Assembly: GCA_030549495.1 (NCBI GenBank)
Contig: JAUIRK010001034.1
Location: 496,001-560,000 of the forward strand
Direction: 5' to 3'
DNA length: 64,000 nt
Source: Nectonema munidae
Lineage: Eukaryota; Nematomorpha; Nectonematoida; Nectonematidae
Translations under genes and position numbers: made by a program
Shown here: piece by piece, positions 25,137-37,800 of the stretch
How positions within the stretch are numbered: the first letter of the stretch is position 1
How the letters are laid out: every line of letters starts with the position of its first letter
The notes under the pieces: model-generated
The model's input: the letters and a program-made list of their open reading frames with translations, nothing else
Told to the model about the DNA's origin: nothing
Database searches by the model: none

Positions 25137-28100
25137 CTGGAATTAAAAGTTTTGGAAAAGTGAGAAAATGTTTTTATCATTAAAATATTTTTACACTTTG
25201 CTATTTAATTAATTTTATTAAATATAATAATTTAGGTAGTGTAGTAAGAAAAAACTTTAAACTGAAAAAATGTATTGAATTAATCTTTAAATAAACTTTT
25301 GAATATCCCGCAAAAAAACAATTTGTACATATCAAATGTTAGATCTAAATTGTTATAGAACTATCTATTAATTATTATATATAATATTCTCCTTTTTTAT
25401 TATATTTTTTTCTTTGCAAATAAATCTTCTTCTTAAGGCATAAAATTTTATGCTGGCTGAAATCGAGATATTTTTGAAAATCGATTTATAATAAAAATTT
25501 GGATGCCAAATTTCGAAAAATATTTTTCCATGTCCCAAATTTCTCTCTTTAAATTAAAAAAAATGAACACATAAATTTTCATAAAAATTCTTGCATCCAA
25601 AAGATCACTTTTTAAAAATTTTTGAGTGAATGAACGCAGTCTTAATTTGTTTGCTTAAAATTTTGTGGCCTATCATTTAAATAAAAAATTAAATAATTAT
25701 GTTTGCCTATCATTTCTGAAAATACTAAATATCTTTCTGACTATTTTCAATATTTGGGGAGGAAATATAACGATATTGCATATATTTTTAGAGCCTCTTT
25801 TACCTTTACGAATGAGGAAAAAGCAAAACAAAGTGTCAATGACCCATGTTCAACTATATTTCATATCTAAATCACCTTATTTTTGGTATTCATTTGCGTA
25901 CATTTGATGAAAATAGACAAAAAAAAATTGAGTGTATTTTGTGTTTTTGGAAACTGATATGATGAGTATAGGTTAAATTTTGGAAAAAATTTTAACCGAC
26001 AATATGCTATAAATATTCATTGATATAAAATGTCATATGTACCTAGTCAATCGTCCATCATACCAAAGAAAATCTTCATTCATCCAAAGGGTTTCTTTTT
26101 GCTTTCCCATTCATATTCTGATTTTTTATTCAGTGTATACTTTTAATTATTTATCAAATATATTGCATTAAGAATTCATTTTGTATTCGTATTTTTAAAA
26201 TTCCCAAAAATTTTCTTTTATTTTCTTTGCAGTGAAATTATTCAACTTATTTTATTTTTCATCTATTGCCTATATTTATCACAAATGGTAATTAAAACAT
26301 TTATTTGTAATTAAATTATTAATTATTAATTACAATATAATTACTATTATAATTAGAGATGTATCGGATATCCCCATCCGCATATGCGGATCATTGGCAA
26401 AAAATTTTACATTCGCTTTACATCTTCATCCGCGAATTTTTTTCATGTTAACATCCGCATCCGCAATTTTAAATCTTTACATTATAGCTCCTTTTCTAAT
26501 TTTTACATTATAGCTACTTTTCTCGATCCGAGATTCAAAAGTAAATTGTTCACCAATTACTACAAATAAAATAAAAACTTTTCTTTTAAATTTATATGAT
26601 GAGGATAAGATTGATAATAGTAGCATAGAAGTAAAAAGCTGCAAATAAATGAAGAAAAGTGCTAATGAAGTTTATACCTCTTTGAATGAAGCTATGGACT
26701 CGATTCTAAACTCTAGTAGTGAAGAAGGAAACGAGAATAAAAACAAAGATAATGAAGCTTTTAATGGAGAAATAACGAAGTATCAAAAAGAAAAAAGAAT
26801 TAATGGCACGGCTACTCAAGCTTAGATTGGTGGAAAACTAAAAAGAAGAATTTCTATTTTTATCAAAAATTGCATGTCATTACCTTACCTGTCCTCCTAG
26901 CACTGTTCAAAGCGAACACCTCTTTAGCAGCGCCGAAAATATTTATACAGCCAAAAGAAAGAGATTAATAAGGGGAAAAAGTTGAAAAATGTTATTTCTT
27001 AAAAAAAATTTACCTGTAATTAATTTTGATTATTTTAAATAAAATTTTCTAATTATTCTGATTTAGGGTTTTTTACATTGGTGGATTAAAAAACAGTAAA
27101 AAAGGGATTAAAATAGTAAGATACTGTAAAATATAAAACATAATTTTTTAAAATATTTTATTTCCGCATCCGCATAAAAATTTATTTTGGATATACGCAT
27201 CGGCATCCGCTAGGATGTCAAATCTAATATCCGCATCTTCGGATGTAAAAAAATTCACATCCGATACATCTCTAATTATAATTATACTTTTTATTGTTTA
27301 ATTCTTTACTCTTAATTCCTAGCCTTAAAAATTTTAAATAGTAAAAAAAATTACATTTGTTATAAATTTAGAACTTTTTCACAAAAGTCAATATAGGATA
27401 GTATATAGAGTTTTTCTTACGATTTAGGTTGTCTATCTAACATCTATTGTTCCATATGTTATTTTGTTCATACTCTTTATTCGTGCAGTCAATCTTCCCG
27501 GATCTAAACTTGGTTTGAAGTTCATTTTGAAACTTGATAAAACCCACAAGTTCATGGACCCCAAAGTAAGATTTCTAATTTTCACGAATAATAATTTTTT
27601 AAATCTGTTTTTCTTATTTTACGAATTTTATGAAAGCAAAAAGTATTCCAATATAGAGAGTTTTTTGGATTGTTATAATTTTACGATTCTAATGTGCTTT
27701 AAATAATTTTAAATTTACTTTATATCCTAGTTTATTTTGACATCGATCTTTTGTCTCATATCATCATTTGAAGAATATATATTATCAATATGTTTATTTA
27801 AAATGATTTAATATTGTTTTTGGTTAATTTAAATTCATATAAGCACAATCAAGTTACAATATTGCACTGAAAAAATTATTTGTTATCGTTGCAAATTTAA
27901 CTTGTGATTATCACTGTTCAAAAAAGCAGTAGTTGGTTGGTAATTATTTCTAATAGGTTTGTTTAATTCACAAGTTTAATTTGTAATTATTGCTAGTTTA
28001 ATCTGTAATTACTACTATTAGATTTGTTTAACTCACAAGATTAAGTTAGTGATTATAACTTGTTTAATTTGCAATCATTACTACTAGATTTGTTGAAATC

Positions 28101-28823
28101 ACAAAATTTAATTATTAGTAAGCTTGTTCAATTCACAAATCAAAAACTGAACTGGTCGTTTCAAAGTCAGCTGTTAACTTAATTTCTCCTTCATTTATAA
28201 TACATTAAGAACAAAAACAAGAATGAGAGTGTGAAACAAGACGATGATCATAAAGGTGGACACTTGCAGGGGTTACTCCAATATTCTCAAAAACCATTAT
28301 TGGTTCATATAGCTTTCATTGAAGAGTAATGAGATGCAACTCATAATCAAAGAACCAAAAACTTCTGTAAAGAAATAATAGTAATTACACATATCTTTTC
28401 ACACCTTTTTTTGAAACAGTTTTTTTTGTTCCACGATGAAATCATTTCATAATATCCTGTAAATTTCTTCTTATTTTTTGTCATTTTAATATAGTAGCCC
28501 CTTATTCTTTAATGTTTTCGGTTGCAACAAGTAAGATATTTTTATTCGATATGTTTGGTTTCAAACGTTGAAATTCTTGTAGAATCCAAAAAGTAGAAAA
28601 GATAAGCAGTTTTATTCAAATAAAAAAGAAAGCTTAACTTCATTATAAGTTGAGTTAAGAAGGGATAATTCTCGAGTACTGAAGAAATCTGCTCTTTTAG
28701 CTCAAGTAAATCCTTTCTTCTGCTTTCAAACATGATATCCATTCTTATCTTGAACATTTTCTTATTCACTTCTGTCTTTTTAAATTCCTTGTTAAGCCAT
28801 GCTATGATTCGCTTTTCTTCCAT
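24944..28823 (-). CDS. Candidate two-exon gene, unknown function, interleaved with the SLC6 gene
   Basis: Exon 1 (28823-28639) opens with ATG and encodes 61 charged residues, MEEKRIIAWLNKEFKK onward, ending at a GTTAAG donor in phase 2. Exon 2 (25136-24944) follows a pyrimidine-rich stretch ending TTAATTCCAG, starts in the matching phase, and encodes 63 residues rich in K, D, E and S before a stop. The implied protein is about 125 aa, hydrophilic, with no signal peptide or membrane segment. A possible AATAAA signal lies about 120 bp downstream of the stop. The helical N-terminal exon loosely recalls the start of TOF/LisH centrosomal proteins (FOP, CEP20), but I cannot identify the family. The gene model is inference from splice-site and phase agreement; extra internal exons may exist. 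An SLC6 exon (27428-27565, opposite strand) lies inside its intron. Confidence 0.35.
25190..26345. other. AT-rich DNA, no gene seen
   Basis: This is intronic to the candidate antisense gene and upstream of the first SLC6 exon found. The open frame at 25665-25907 has no recognisable motif. I looked here for SLC6 exons encoding TM1-TM4 and found none. Confidence 0.5.
26354..27274 (+). mobile_element. hAT element, 921 bp, with intact ends and 8-bp target duplication
   Basis: The ends are perfect inverted repeats of TAGAGATGTATCGGAT, flanked on both sides by the 8-bp duplication ATTATAAT (26346-26353 and 27275-27282), the hAT hallmark. Subterminal regions are rich in ATCCGCAT repeats on both strands, likely transposase-binding sites. 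Transposase fragments remain: ATFLDPRFKSKLF near 26510-26550, and the dimerisation-domain piece PSTVQSEHLFSSAENIY followed by AKRKRLIRGKK near 26900-26985. Most of the catalytic domain is gone, so this is an internally deleted copy. Confidence 0.9.
27428..27565 (+). CDS. SLC6 exon: TM5 and following loop
   Basis: The acceptor is GATTTAG and the donor GTAAGA, with 46 codons in phase 0. It encodes VVYLTSIVPYVILFILF, then RAVNLPGS and a loop ending FMDPK, which aligns with the SLC6 TM5 to EL3 segment. Confidence 0.88.
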
Positions 28824-31800
28824 TTGGAAGTTTAAAACGACGTGGAATCGAAGAAAGGGATTTGTAAGGGATGATGAAATTAATGAGAACTATGTTAATT
28901 AAAGATATTTCATCATCATATATGAATATAGGAATATTATATCTACGATGTAGGGTTGGATCAAATACCTATTTTCTCAAAGTCAAATAGAAAATACAAA
29001 TAATTTTATTTAGGAATTCACAAATACCAATGTTTGGAATTTCGAAAATACAAATAATTTTGTTCCAAATTTTCAGATTCTAAATTAAATAAATAATGTT
29101 ACTTTATTTATTTTTTACAAGTTTCAAATATCATAATTCATAATTACATTATGTCAAGATTAATGATCGGAAATTTTCCGCAGCGAGTTGTGCTCTCTCA
29201 GGTGTGTAAATATTACCAGCCTTGATAAACACTTTTTCTGAAGGTGCTGATGGTGCACAACACGCTAAACTATTTTTCGTGTAATAGTTTTAAAATGTTG
29301 ACGCATTTTTTACCTTGCCAGTACTTCAGTGGATTGATATCAAAAGGCAGAACCCCTTCTTCAAGATATGTTTCAAGCTCTGCCTTCACAACAGAAATAT
29401 TGTTTGTTGAAGCATATAGTTAAAAAGACGTGGTTGCTTAGCATTCATCCTAACTTCGTTTTGATTGATGCTCATTGAGACGAAAGGAACACTTATCTTC
29501 TCAAAGATTGGTTGAGAGAATTTAGAAATAATTAGATCCACTATCTTGGATATATTTTCTCTTTGCATTTCTTTAGAAGGTATCCATGCTAACTTAAATC
29601 TAGGATCCATGACAGCTGCCACAATGACACTTTTTAAGTGTAATAAAATACATTCTTTAACAGTGATAATTCCAATAGTCAAAAGTTTTCAGTCAACATT
29701 AAATCTAAAGTTAACAAAAGCTCTTAAATAATAAGTTTTGCAATCAGATATTATAAAATCAACAGAATAAAAAGAATTTGTATGAAATAATTTCCTTAGG
29801 AATTCAACAAGCAGTCGTGGGTGATCGTTTATCAAGTTGATCGCCAAATGGGACTCATCGCAGGCACTGGGCTAATAGACTCATGAATCATTTGATATAC
29901 TTGATAAGCATCATAAACTCCCAAATCATGCTTCTCCATTCTTTCCAGATAATCGTTAAATCAAATAGGCATTTTATACGTCAAATATTTTTGCTTCAAA
30001 TTCCAAAAATCCATATACAAACATAATGGGTCCTTTACTTTTTTCACAAGTATTATTTATTATATAAGTTAGTAACTATAAATCATTGCCATGTTGAACA
30101 CAGTTGTGGATCTCTCGAAATGCGGTTACCATGGTAGCGAATCGGTAGCGTGTTTTAAAACCGCACAAATTCAATTTTTCAAAGCATAAGCTGAAGGTGG
30201 GGTTAAAAATTTTTTGCCGCACAAATCGAAATCGCATAACATGAAACTCCATAACGAGAGGGATTACAGTACTTCCTTGTCATCGTTGAAATTTTACATG
30301 AGAAAAGAACTATACATAGCTATATAGCTTGCCTTACCTGAAAGGAATATATGCAGAGTTGTAGTAGCTCTTTTACTAAGATCATAAGTTTAAACAGATA
30401 TGAATCTTGACTACTTATAAATAATGTTATGTAATTTGAAGAGTAGGTGCCTTAGTTTTATAGATTATTATTATTTGATAAAACAAACTTTGAAACTGGT
30501 GAATAAAATATGCATGTAATATAACTTGAAGTTTAGATAAAAAAAATTGTAAAAAGTCTGCCTCCATTTATAGTATTTAGTGAAAGTTGAAATTTCCAAA
30601 TTCCACGTTGCTTCAATTTCCTGTTAAATATTTTAAGCAGGGCAAACTTTACATTTTTATAAACTTCAAGTTGTATTGCGTGCTTATTTCTTTCTATGCA
30701 CCGGTGTCCAAGTTTATTTTTATCAAATATAATAATCTAATAAATGGATGCAATAAAGGGATGCGCCACTTCTAATCCCTTTCATCATACTTGGACGCTA
30801 ATTTCGTAATAAATAAAGGAAGTAGCGCTGCGTCATTGAAAAAGACGTGGAAATTATAAAAAGTAAACTCAGAAATGAAATGTCTTTACTCAAAAAATTT
30901 TGGGAAACAAATTTTCAACCACTATGGATTGGTCATCTACTGATCTTTAGCTACCGACTGGAGGAGGAGGGTGGCGAGTTGCTGTGATTGGAGTTGGTAG
31001 TTGAAGATCAGTGGAAGACCATAGTGCTTGAAATTTTTCTCCAAAATTTTTTATTCATATAAAGACATTTTACTTAAGAATTTACTTCTTGTGATAAATA
31101 TCAACAATGCAAGCAAAGAAGGACGATGAAATAACAATGGTAAATAAGCATAAATCTTTGCCCATGGTGAAAATCAACAGACTATTTTAAACTTCGTAAG
31201 AGATAATAAACTTAATGGATACGATCATTTGGAAGAATGCGGGTAGAGAAGTCAGCCCCATAAAAATATTAAATGACAAATATTCCCCAAAATGGGTTAT
31301 TTTTTTAAGTGAAATGAAATAAATTTTTTTGATTTTTGTTTCGAATGACTTGAAATTTTAAAACAATTTAATTGTTCACGTTTAGAACATATATTCAAAA
31401 TTTTAACTAAATTGAAAAGTTATTTTGGAGATAAAAATCCTACATTTAAATACGCAGTATCTTAACAGATTTTTTAGGCGTTCTTTGATGTCTCCAATGT
31501 CTTACTTAGCCCTCTATATACACAGTAAAATCTTATTTCTTTTCATTTATCCTAATTTCTAATGATAAAAATAGATTTATCTTCCTTTAAAACTAATTTT
31601 GTTGTGACGTAAGCAGCAACTAAAGGTCGTGATTGTTCAAACATTAATTGGGATGAAATAATCTCTACTAGGAATCAGGTTAAGGAATTTAAAAAAGACT
31701 CAACGACTGAGAAAACAGGTAAATGCTGCAACAAATCTTTTCACTCCAATTGTCTTGAATTCTTTTCCATTGGGTTGATATTGTTGATTTTTTTTAATAA

Positions 31801-34800
31801 ACATCGGCATTTAAACGTTCATATAACGTAAAGGCACCGTGGGATATTTGCATCGAGAAGGCACAATTGCGCCCCTTGTATCTAACTATGAGGAAACTAG
31901 GCTTCATGCGGGATCGAACCCAAGACCTTGAGTTATCGAAACCCAGTATCTGCCAAAGAATTTCAGGCTTTGTATTTCTCTTTCACTCATCCTAAAAGTG
32001 TATTTGATTCAGTTCCACGAGAGCATTTTGGAATATACTTTTCATGTATGATTTTACTTCAAAATTCATTAACATGCTGAAGCTCTGTTTTTCTTATAAA
32101 GAGTGATGAATCTGGGGCTTTATATAAAATTCTGTTTTAAGCAAGGAGTATCTATTGCTCCAACACTATTCACAGACTACCTCCTTAAATAGAAAACAGA
32201 ATGCATTCAGGATTGTTTTATTTTGCCCATCTCCTCTCGAAAAGTAAATTGTTAGTAAATTCTTTCATTGAGTGTCAATAAGCGGGTGATGAATGTTGTG
32301 CCAAAAAAATAAGAACTTCACAAAGCTTATACAAAATTTGTGCTGAGAATTATTGATAACACTACAAAAATATTTTATCAACCATCACAATGTGATTCAT
32401 CATATAAAGGATCAAAAGTTTAACTCTGACAATCCCACCTTAAAGATCCTAAAAATTTTCAGATTTTAGAAGTGATTTATATCTAATCTTAATATTAATT
32501 GATGCAAAAGTACAATATCATTTCAATACTGCAGTTTCTGCTCTTCGACAGATCAGAAAGATAATTTTCCTAGATCATATCATCGAAATATAAACCAAGT
32601 TTTTAGTTTACGAAGCTTTAGTTATACCTATACTTCTATTCTCCAGAAAGGTGGACACAATATCGACTACACCTCAAACTCTTTCAAAATTGTCACCAGC
32701 ATTGCCTCATAAAATGTTATCAATACTACGTGACACGATTAAGGAAGCATCAATATGGAACTGCAAAAAGCAGGAGCCACTTAGTTAGAATTAATCACAG
32801 TCCACCATGTAAACAAATCTTTTAGTCACAACTCAGAGAAGCTCATAGAAAAAAGGAAGAAAAAAATTTGAAAGAAAACATGATAAAGTATCGCCTTGTA
32901 ACAAACTTTTAGAAATCAATACTATCAACGCTTTTTAGATTAATAATTCCAAATGTCCAACTAAATTTTATGTTTAAAGTTTTTTTGAATAAATGAGAAA
33001 GCTAAGAAAAGAAAATCAATTAACTCGAGCTCATCATGTCTCATCTTTCAATAAATGTATTCTTTACCTATTTTCCAAGACGGCTTTTCACATTCTAATT
33101 ACATTTAGTTTTCATGGTAATTCAATTATGAATCCTGATTTATTAATTGCTCAACGCAAGAAAAGTAGATGATTAACATTTGAATAAAATTTAATATGTC
33201 ACCCTACCTACTTTAAAATTTTTTAATTTATTTACCGCTGTTTTCAGCTTTGAATCTTGGATAAAATTTCAAGTGCTATGACTTTAATGGCCATCAACCA
33301 TTCACCACATCTCAATATAAAGGATTGACATTCATTTGATTAATTTAGCTGTGGTTATTAGCAGCCGCACAATGTATATATTCTCTCGGAATTAGCACTG
33401 GATCCCTCATAACACTTGCAAGCTACAACAATGAAAAGAATAACACCCAAAGGTACATTCTCCTGTTTTCACTTTAAAAGCAATGCAATACACCCGTGCC
33501 TTTGTTTTCCAATCAAATGCCCGTTGACGCAAATATCTTTTTTCAGAGATGCGATCATAATGGCAGTTTCAAACGTTTTGACAAGTGTTTTGGTTGCGTT
33601 AACTTCATTCGCAATTAGTGGACATGTAGCCTATATCCACAAACAAGATTTAAATGACATCTACAAAGGTTCCTCATTTTACCTCTTTTCAATGTCAAAG
33701 CAGAACTTATTTATTTTTTTTGAAATTCCAATGATATTAGATCATTTCTAAATAGAATAATCTATCATCACATCAAAATATTAATTTTATATACAAAACT
33801 CTTAATTATGATTTAGGATGTTTTAACTTATTTCATAGAACTGTTTCTATTTTTTTCAGGTCCAGGAATGATCTTTATTGTTTTTACAGAAATATTTGAT
33901 AATCTACCTTCAAAAAATTTTTGGGCTGCCTGCGTGTTTATCATGATGATTTTTATGGGTCTGGATAGACAAGTTCATTTTTACTTAAATTTTGTCTCCA
34001 ATCAAACATACACATTCGCTAAATGCACAAGCATACACATATGTCTCAGACACACGGATACACGATAAAGGTATATATTCAATAATTATTTGGGATGTAC
34101 AGATGCAGTTTTATATATTGGTTACTTGGCAATGCTGTAGAGCCGGGATGTCCACAAATTTGAGTAGCATTACCACGCCGCAAGTAGTGATCTTAATTTT
34201 GAAAAGTATAAAACTAAAAATTTATAACAAATCAAAATATAAAACCTTATTGAGACAAAATTCATGAAAAGTGATTCTGACTTTTATTTTAAAATTCTTT
34301 CAATATCTCTTTGTATGTCACTGTTTTGTATTTGTTTTAGTTTTAGTGTATTTGTCACTGTTTTAGTTTTGTACTGTTTGTGAATCAATCTTAATCTGTT
34401 TCTTTAAAAATTTTTGATGTTTTCACAGAAGGAAATAATACAGAACAAATTGTGATTCAAGCAGGATCGCAAATGGCTGAAATTTTTTGGCGGGGCGTTT
34501 AATAATGTTTTATCTCATAGATGTAATATAATCTTTTATATATAAGATAAGTCATATACAAAAATGCTTCCTGAAACGACTTTAAAAATGAAATTATGAT
34601 CATGATAGAGGCGCTAATGCTACGAAAGTGAGGGAGAAAATAAATATAAATAATTGAGAGCAAAAATTCGGTGCAAGGCTCAAATAATTTGAAGGGCAAA
34701 GCGGCATTTCGCGCCCCCTGGAATGAGATCGGTAGGACGGTCATTTGCCTTCTTTTCAAATGCAAAACTACTTTACCACTCGAATATATCTTTCAAAATT

Positions 34801-37800
34801 TTTTGTTCTACGTAAGTACGCAATTTGAATTTTTCTCGTTTATAATTTTGTATAATGTTGTACATTTAGACACCTTAATATTATCCCTGCATTAGAACGC
34901 ATCAAAAAGTTCATGTCTTTTTGTAGTATGAAGTTTTATGAATGAAAATAAAAAAATTACTATATATTCAGATCATCATTCAAATTTTGTGTTAAATATT
35001 ATTTAATTAACAAATTAAATAAAAAGGTAATAACTATTAAAAAATCCGTTTGGAACGTTATCTAAACTTTAGAAATACATGCATGAATGCAAATAGATAC
35101 GACCAGATTTATGATTGCCTGGCGTAAAAACTATAAGATCATATCGAACAATTTTACATCATTTGATTCGTCTAAGTTATGGAGATGGAAGTAGGCGTAT
35201 TTAATTTTTCAAAAAATCAATGCTTCAAAAGTTATAGCTTTGAAAACTTTTGCATGTGTTGTATAGTTATGGAAGGGGATTTAATTTTTCTATAGTTTTA
35301 CAACTTTCTAAAGAGTATATATTTCAAACAAAAGATTCCTCCCTTATTTTGTGGCAGTCCTTTTAGAGCCATAAAATTAAATATGATAAATTGAGGATAT
35401 ATCATTCGAATTCCAGATTTGCGTTTCCATACTTCGCAATTTTTGAGCACAAGGTCGCCCTGGACTGATTAAGTGTCAAAATTTATAAATTGTGTTAGCA
35501 TTTATTTTGAAGTATACAAAATTATTATCAGCCCAGAGACCGTTGTCCAGGGGGTAATTATTCGGTTGCCAATATAATATACCTGTACTCAACCATTTGT
35601 TCATCCTTTACACATTTTGTGAAATCTTGAACGAACAAATTATAATAATGTGGTAGTTCGTGTTTGTAGAAGTCGTAGTGACGAGTTTGTACGACATCCG
35701 ACACATCAAGAAATTCCTGCCAGCAAGACAACTCCTAGTCCTCATAGTGTGCTCATTTTCCTACCTCATTGCCTTGGTCTACATCACGGAAGTTAGTTCT
35801 TCATATTCTTTAATATTATAATTAATAATCAAGTTTCACATTTAAACTTTTTTACTCTGACTTGTCCTTTCCTTTGCTCATGTCTTTTTCATTGTTGGGA
35901 TGTGTATGAATGTGGAAAAAAGTCGCCCCTTATCTGCTCACTTAAGTATAGTCTTTGCCTTTATCCAAAGTTGTATCGGTATTCTTTTGAGGATACAAAG
36001 ACCATTTTAAATCTTGTTGCCATATGATGAAAATAGATATGTTCAAATAACTAGAAGCGTATATTCTTTCTATAAACGTAAAAATAATTATACTTCATTT
36101 AAAAAATATGAATGATTTTAGCGACTGATGGAATCATACTCAATTCTATCGATTTACCGTATTTCTTTAAGTCTGGCATCTACGTTCTTCAGTTGGTGGA
36201 CTACATAATCGCCGGATTTACACTGATTGAAATTACATTCATAGAAGTGGTAGCAATTTTTTGGTATTTTGGTAAACTTTTTTTTTTATAAAATTCAATT
36301 ATTATTATGCTTAAAAAAAGTTTGTCTTCTCTGAAGTTTGTTAATTTTTTCTTTTCTCATTCAATTTCTAAAGCCTTTTTGCATATTTATTTCCAGATGT
36401 TGTAAATGATTGAATGCACATTTTAATGGAACAAATAAGTGACAATATTGCTAAATAAATATTAAAAATGTAATATTGTTCATACCTAGTGCATACCCTA
36501 TTTAGAAAATAGATGAAATTTAAAAATACTATTTCCAGTCAAAATATTCCAATTTTAGACACCGGTCTTATCCTTTTTCAATTCCTTTACATTCTTTCGC
36601 AATCATGCTATATCTTCTTAAAATTTAATTCTTGTAAAATATTTCTATACTACTCGGCTCATTTCAAGAAGGGCTTCTGATTAAAAAATTGCACATCTGC
36701 TCTGAATAAATTCTATTATTTTTTTGAGTGACAATTTTTTTTTTACTTAAAATGTCCCGTGTCTTTTATTGGCACTTCTGAACTTGAAAACTCAGAAAAA
36801 ATGACATTAAAACGGTGTTTTTAAAAATTTTCCAATGTAAAAAGAGTTATATACTTCCAAATTTTGCAAACTTTTCTTAAGAAAATAAATAATTCAAACA
36901 AATTCATGGCTAATTAATCTAATATAAATATTTCTTGCTACATGAGAAAAATAATTGTGACAGTCGATAGTATTGATTCTCTCTATTGATAGCTATATAA
37001 CTTGAGATAAGTGTGTTTTATTTACGTTTATTTTGCTTAGTTTTTAGTCTTCGAAAATGCACGTTATAGCGTTGAACATGGAAGAATAAGACGATAAATA
37101 CTTGATTGTGTATTGGGCTTTAAATTCTTTAAGATGAATTTTTTATATGAATTTCACAATTTTCCAAAGCTTAAACTTTTCCATTTAAATTTAATCTAGC
37201 ATCTTTCTTTGATATCAGATAAATATCCCTGTTTAAATCTTTCTCCAAGTTCAAGCAAAATTTAATCAATTTTTCAAAGCTAAAAAAAGTTTAAATTGAA
37301 CAAATAAAAAGAAAAAAAGTTAAAGATAAAATTTTAACATCTTTTTTACACAGAAAAATATAGGTTATATTTAAAAAAGCATGGTTCTAATGTCATTTCC
37401 CCGAGTTTTGGCGTTTAGAAGAGTCTGCCAAAGACACATACATACACTCATACACACTTCAAATTTTGAAAATAGACAAGAAAAATCCAAAGGAGATCAA
37501 TGAGAAAAGGCAACGCATTTTTTACTCTGATTCTTTTCCTACAATCAACAAAGCAGTATGGAGGCAGTTCGCAAGAAGCAGATAAATAAGATTTAGGAAA
37601 AATTTTTAAATGGTCTTTTTACCGGATTGCAAAAGAATGACAGAAAATAACTTTTTTTTCATCCTGTTTATTCCTTCAATTTACTTTGGAAGCAAACTTA
37701 GTCTTTTTTTTAATTTTCAATTTGAACTTTTTTCTTTCAAACAAAATAATGGAAAATCGATTAAAATGAAAACATTCAATTGTCTATACATTTTTAATTT

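Noticed and set aside
33868-34068. Stand-alone 66-codon protein
   Set aside because: Its first part is an SLC6 exon and the rest runs into the intron past a splice donor.
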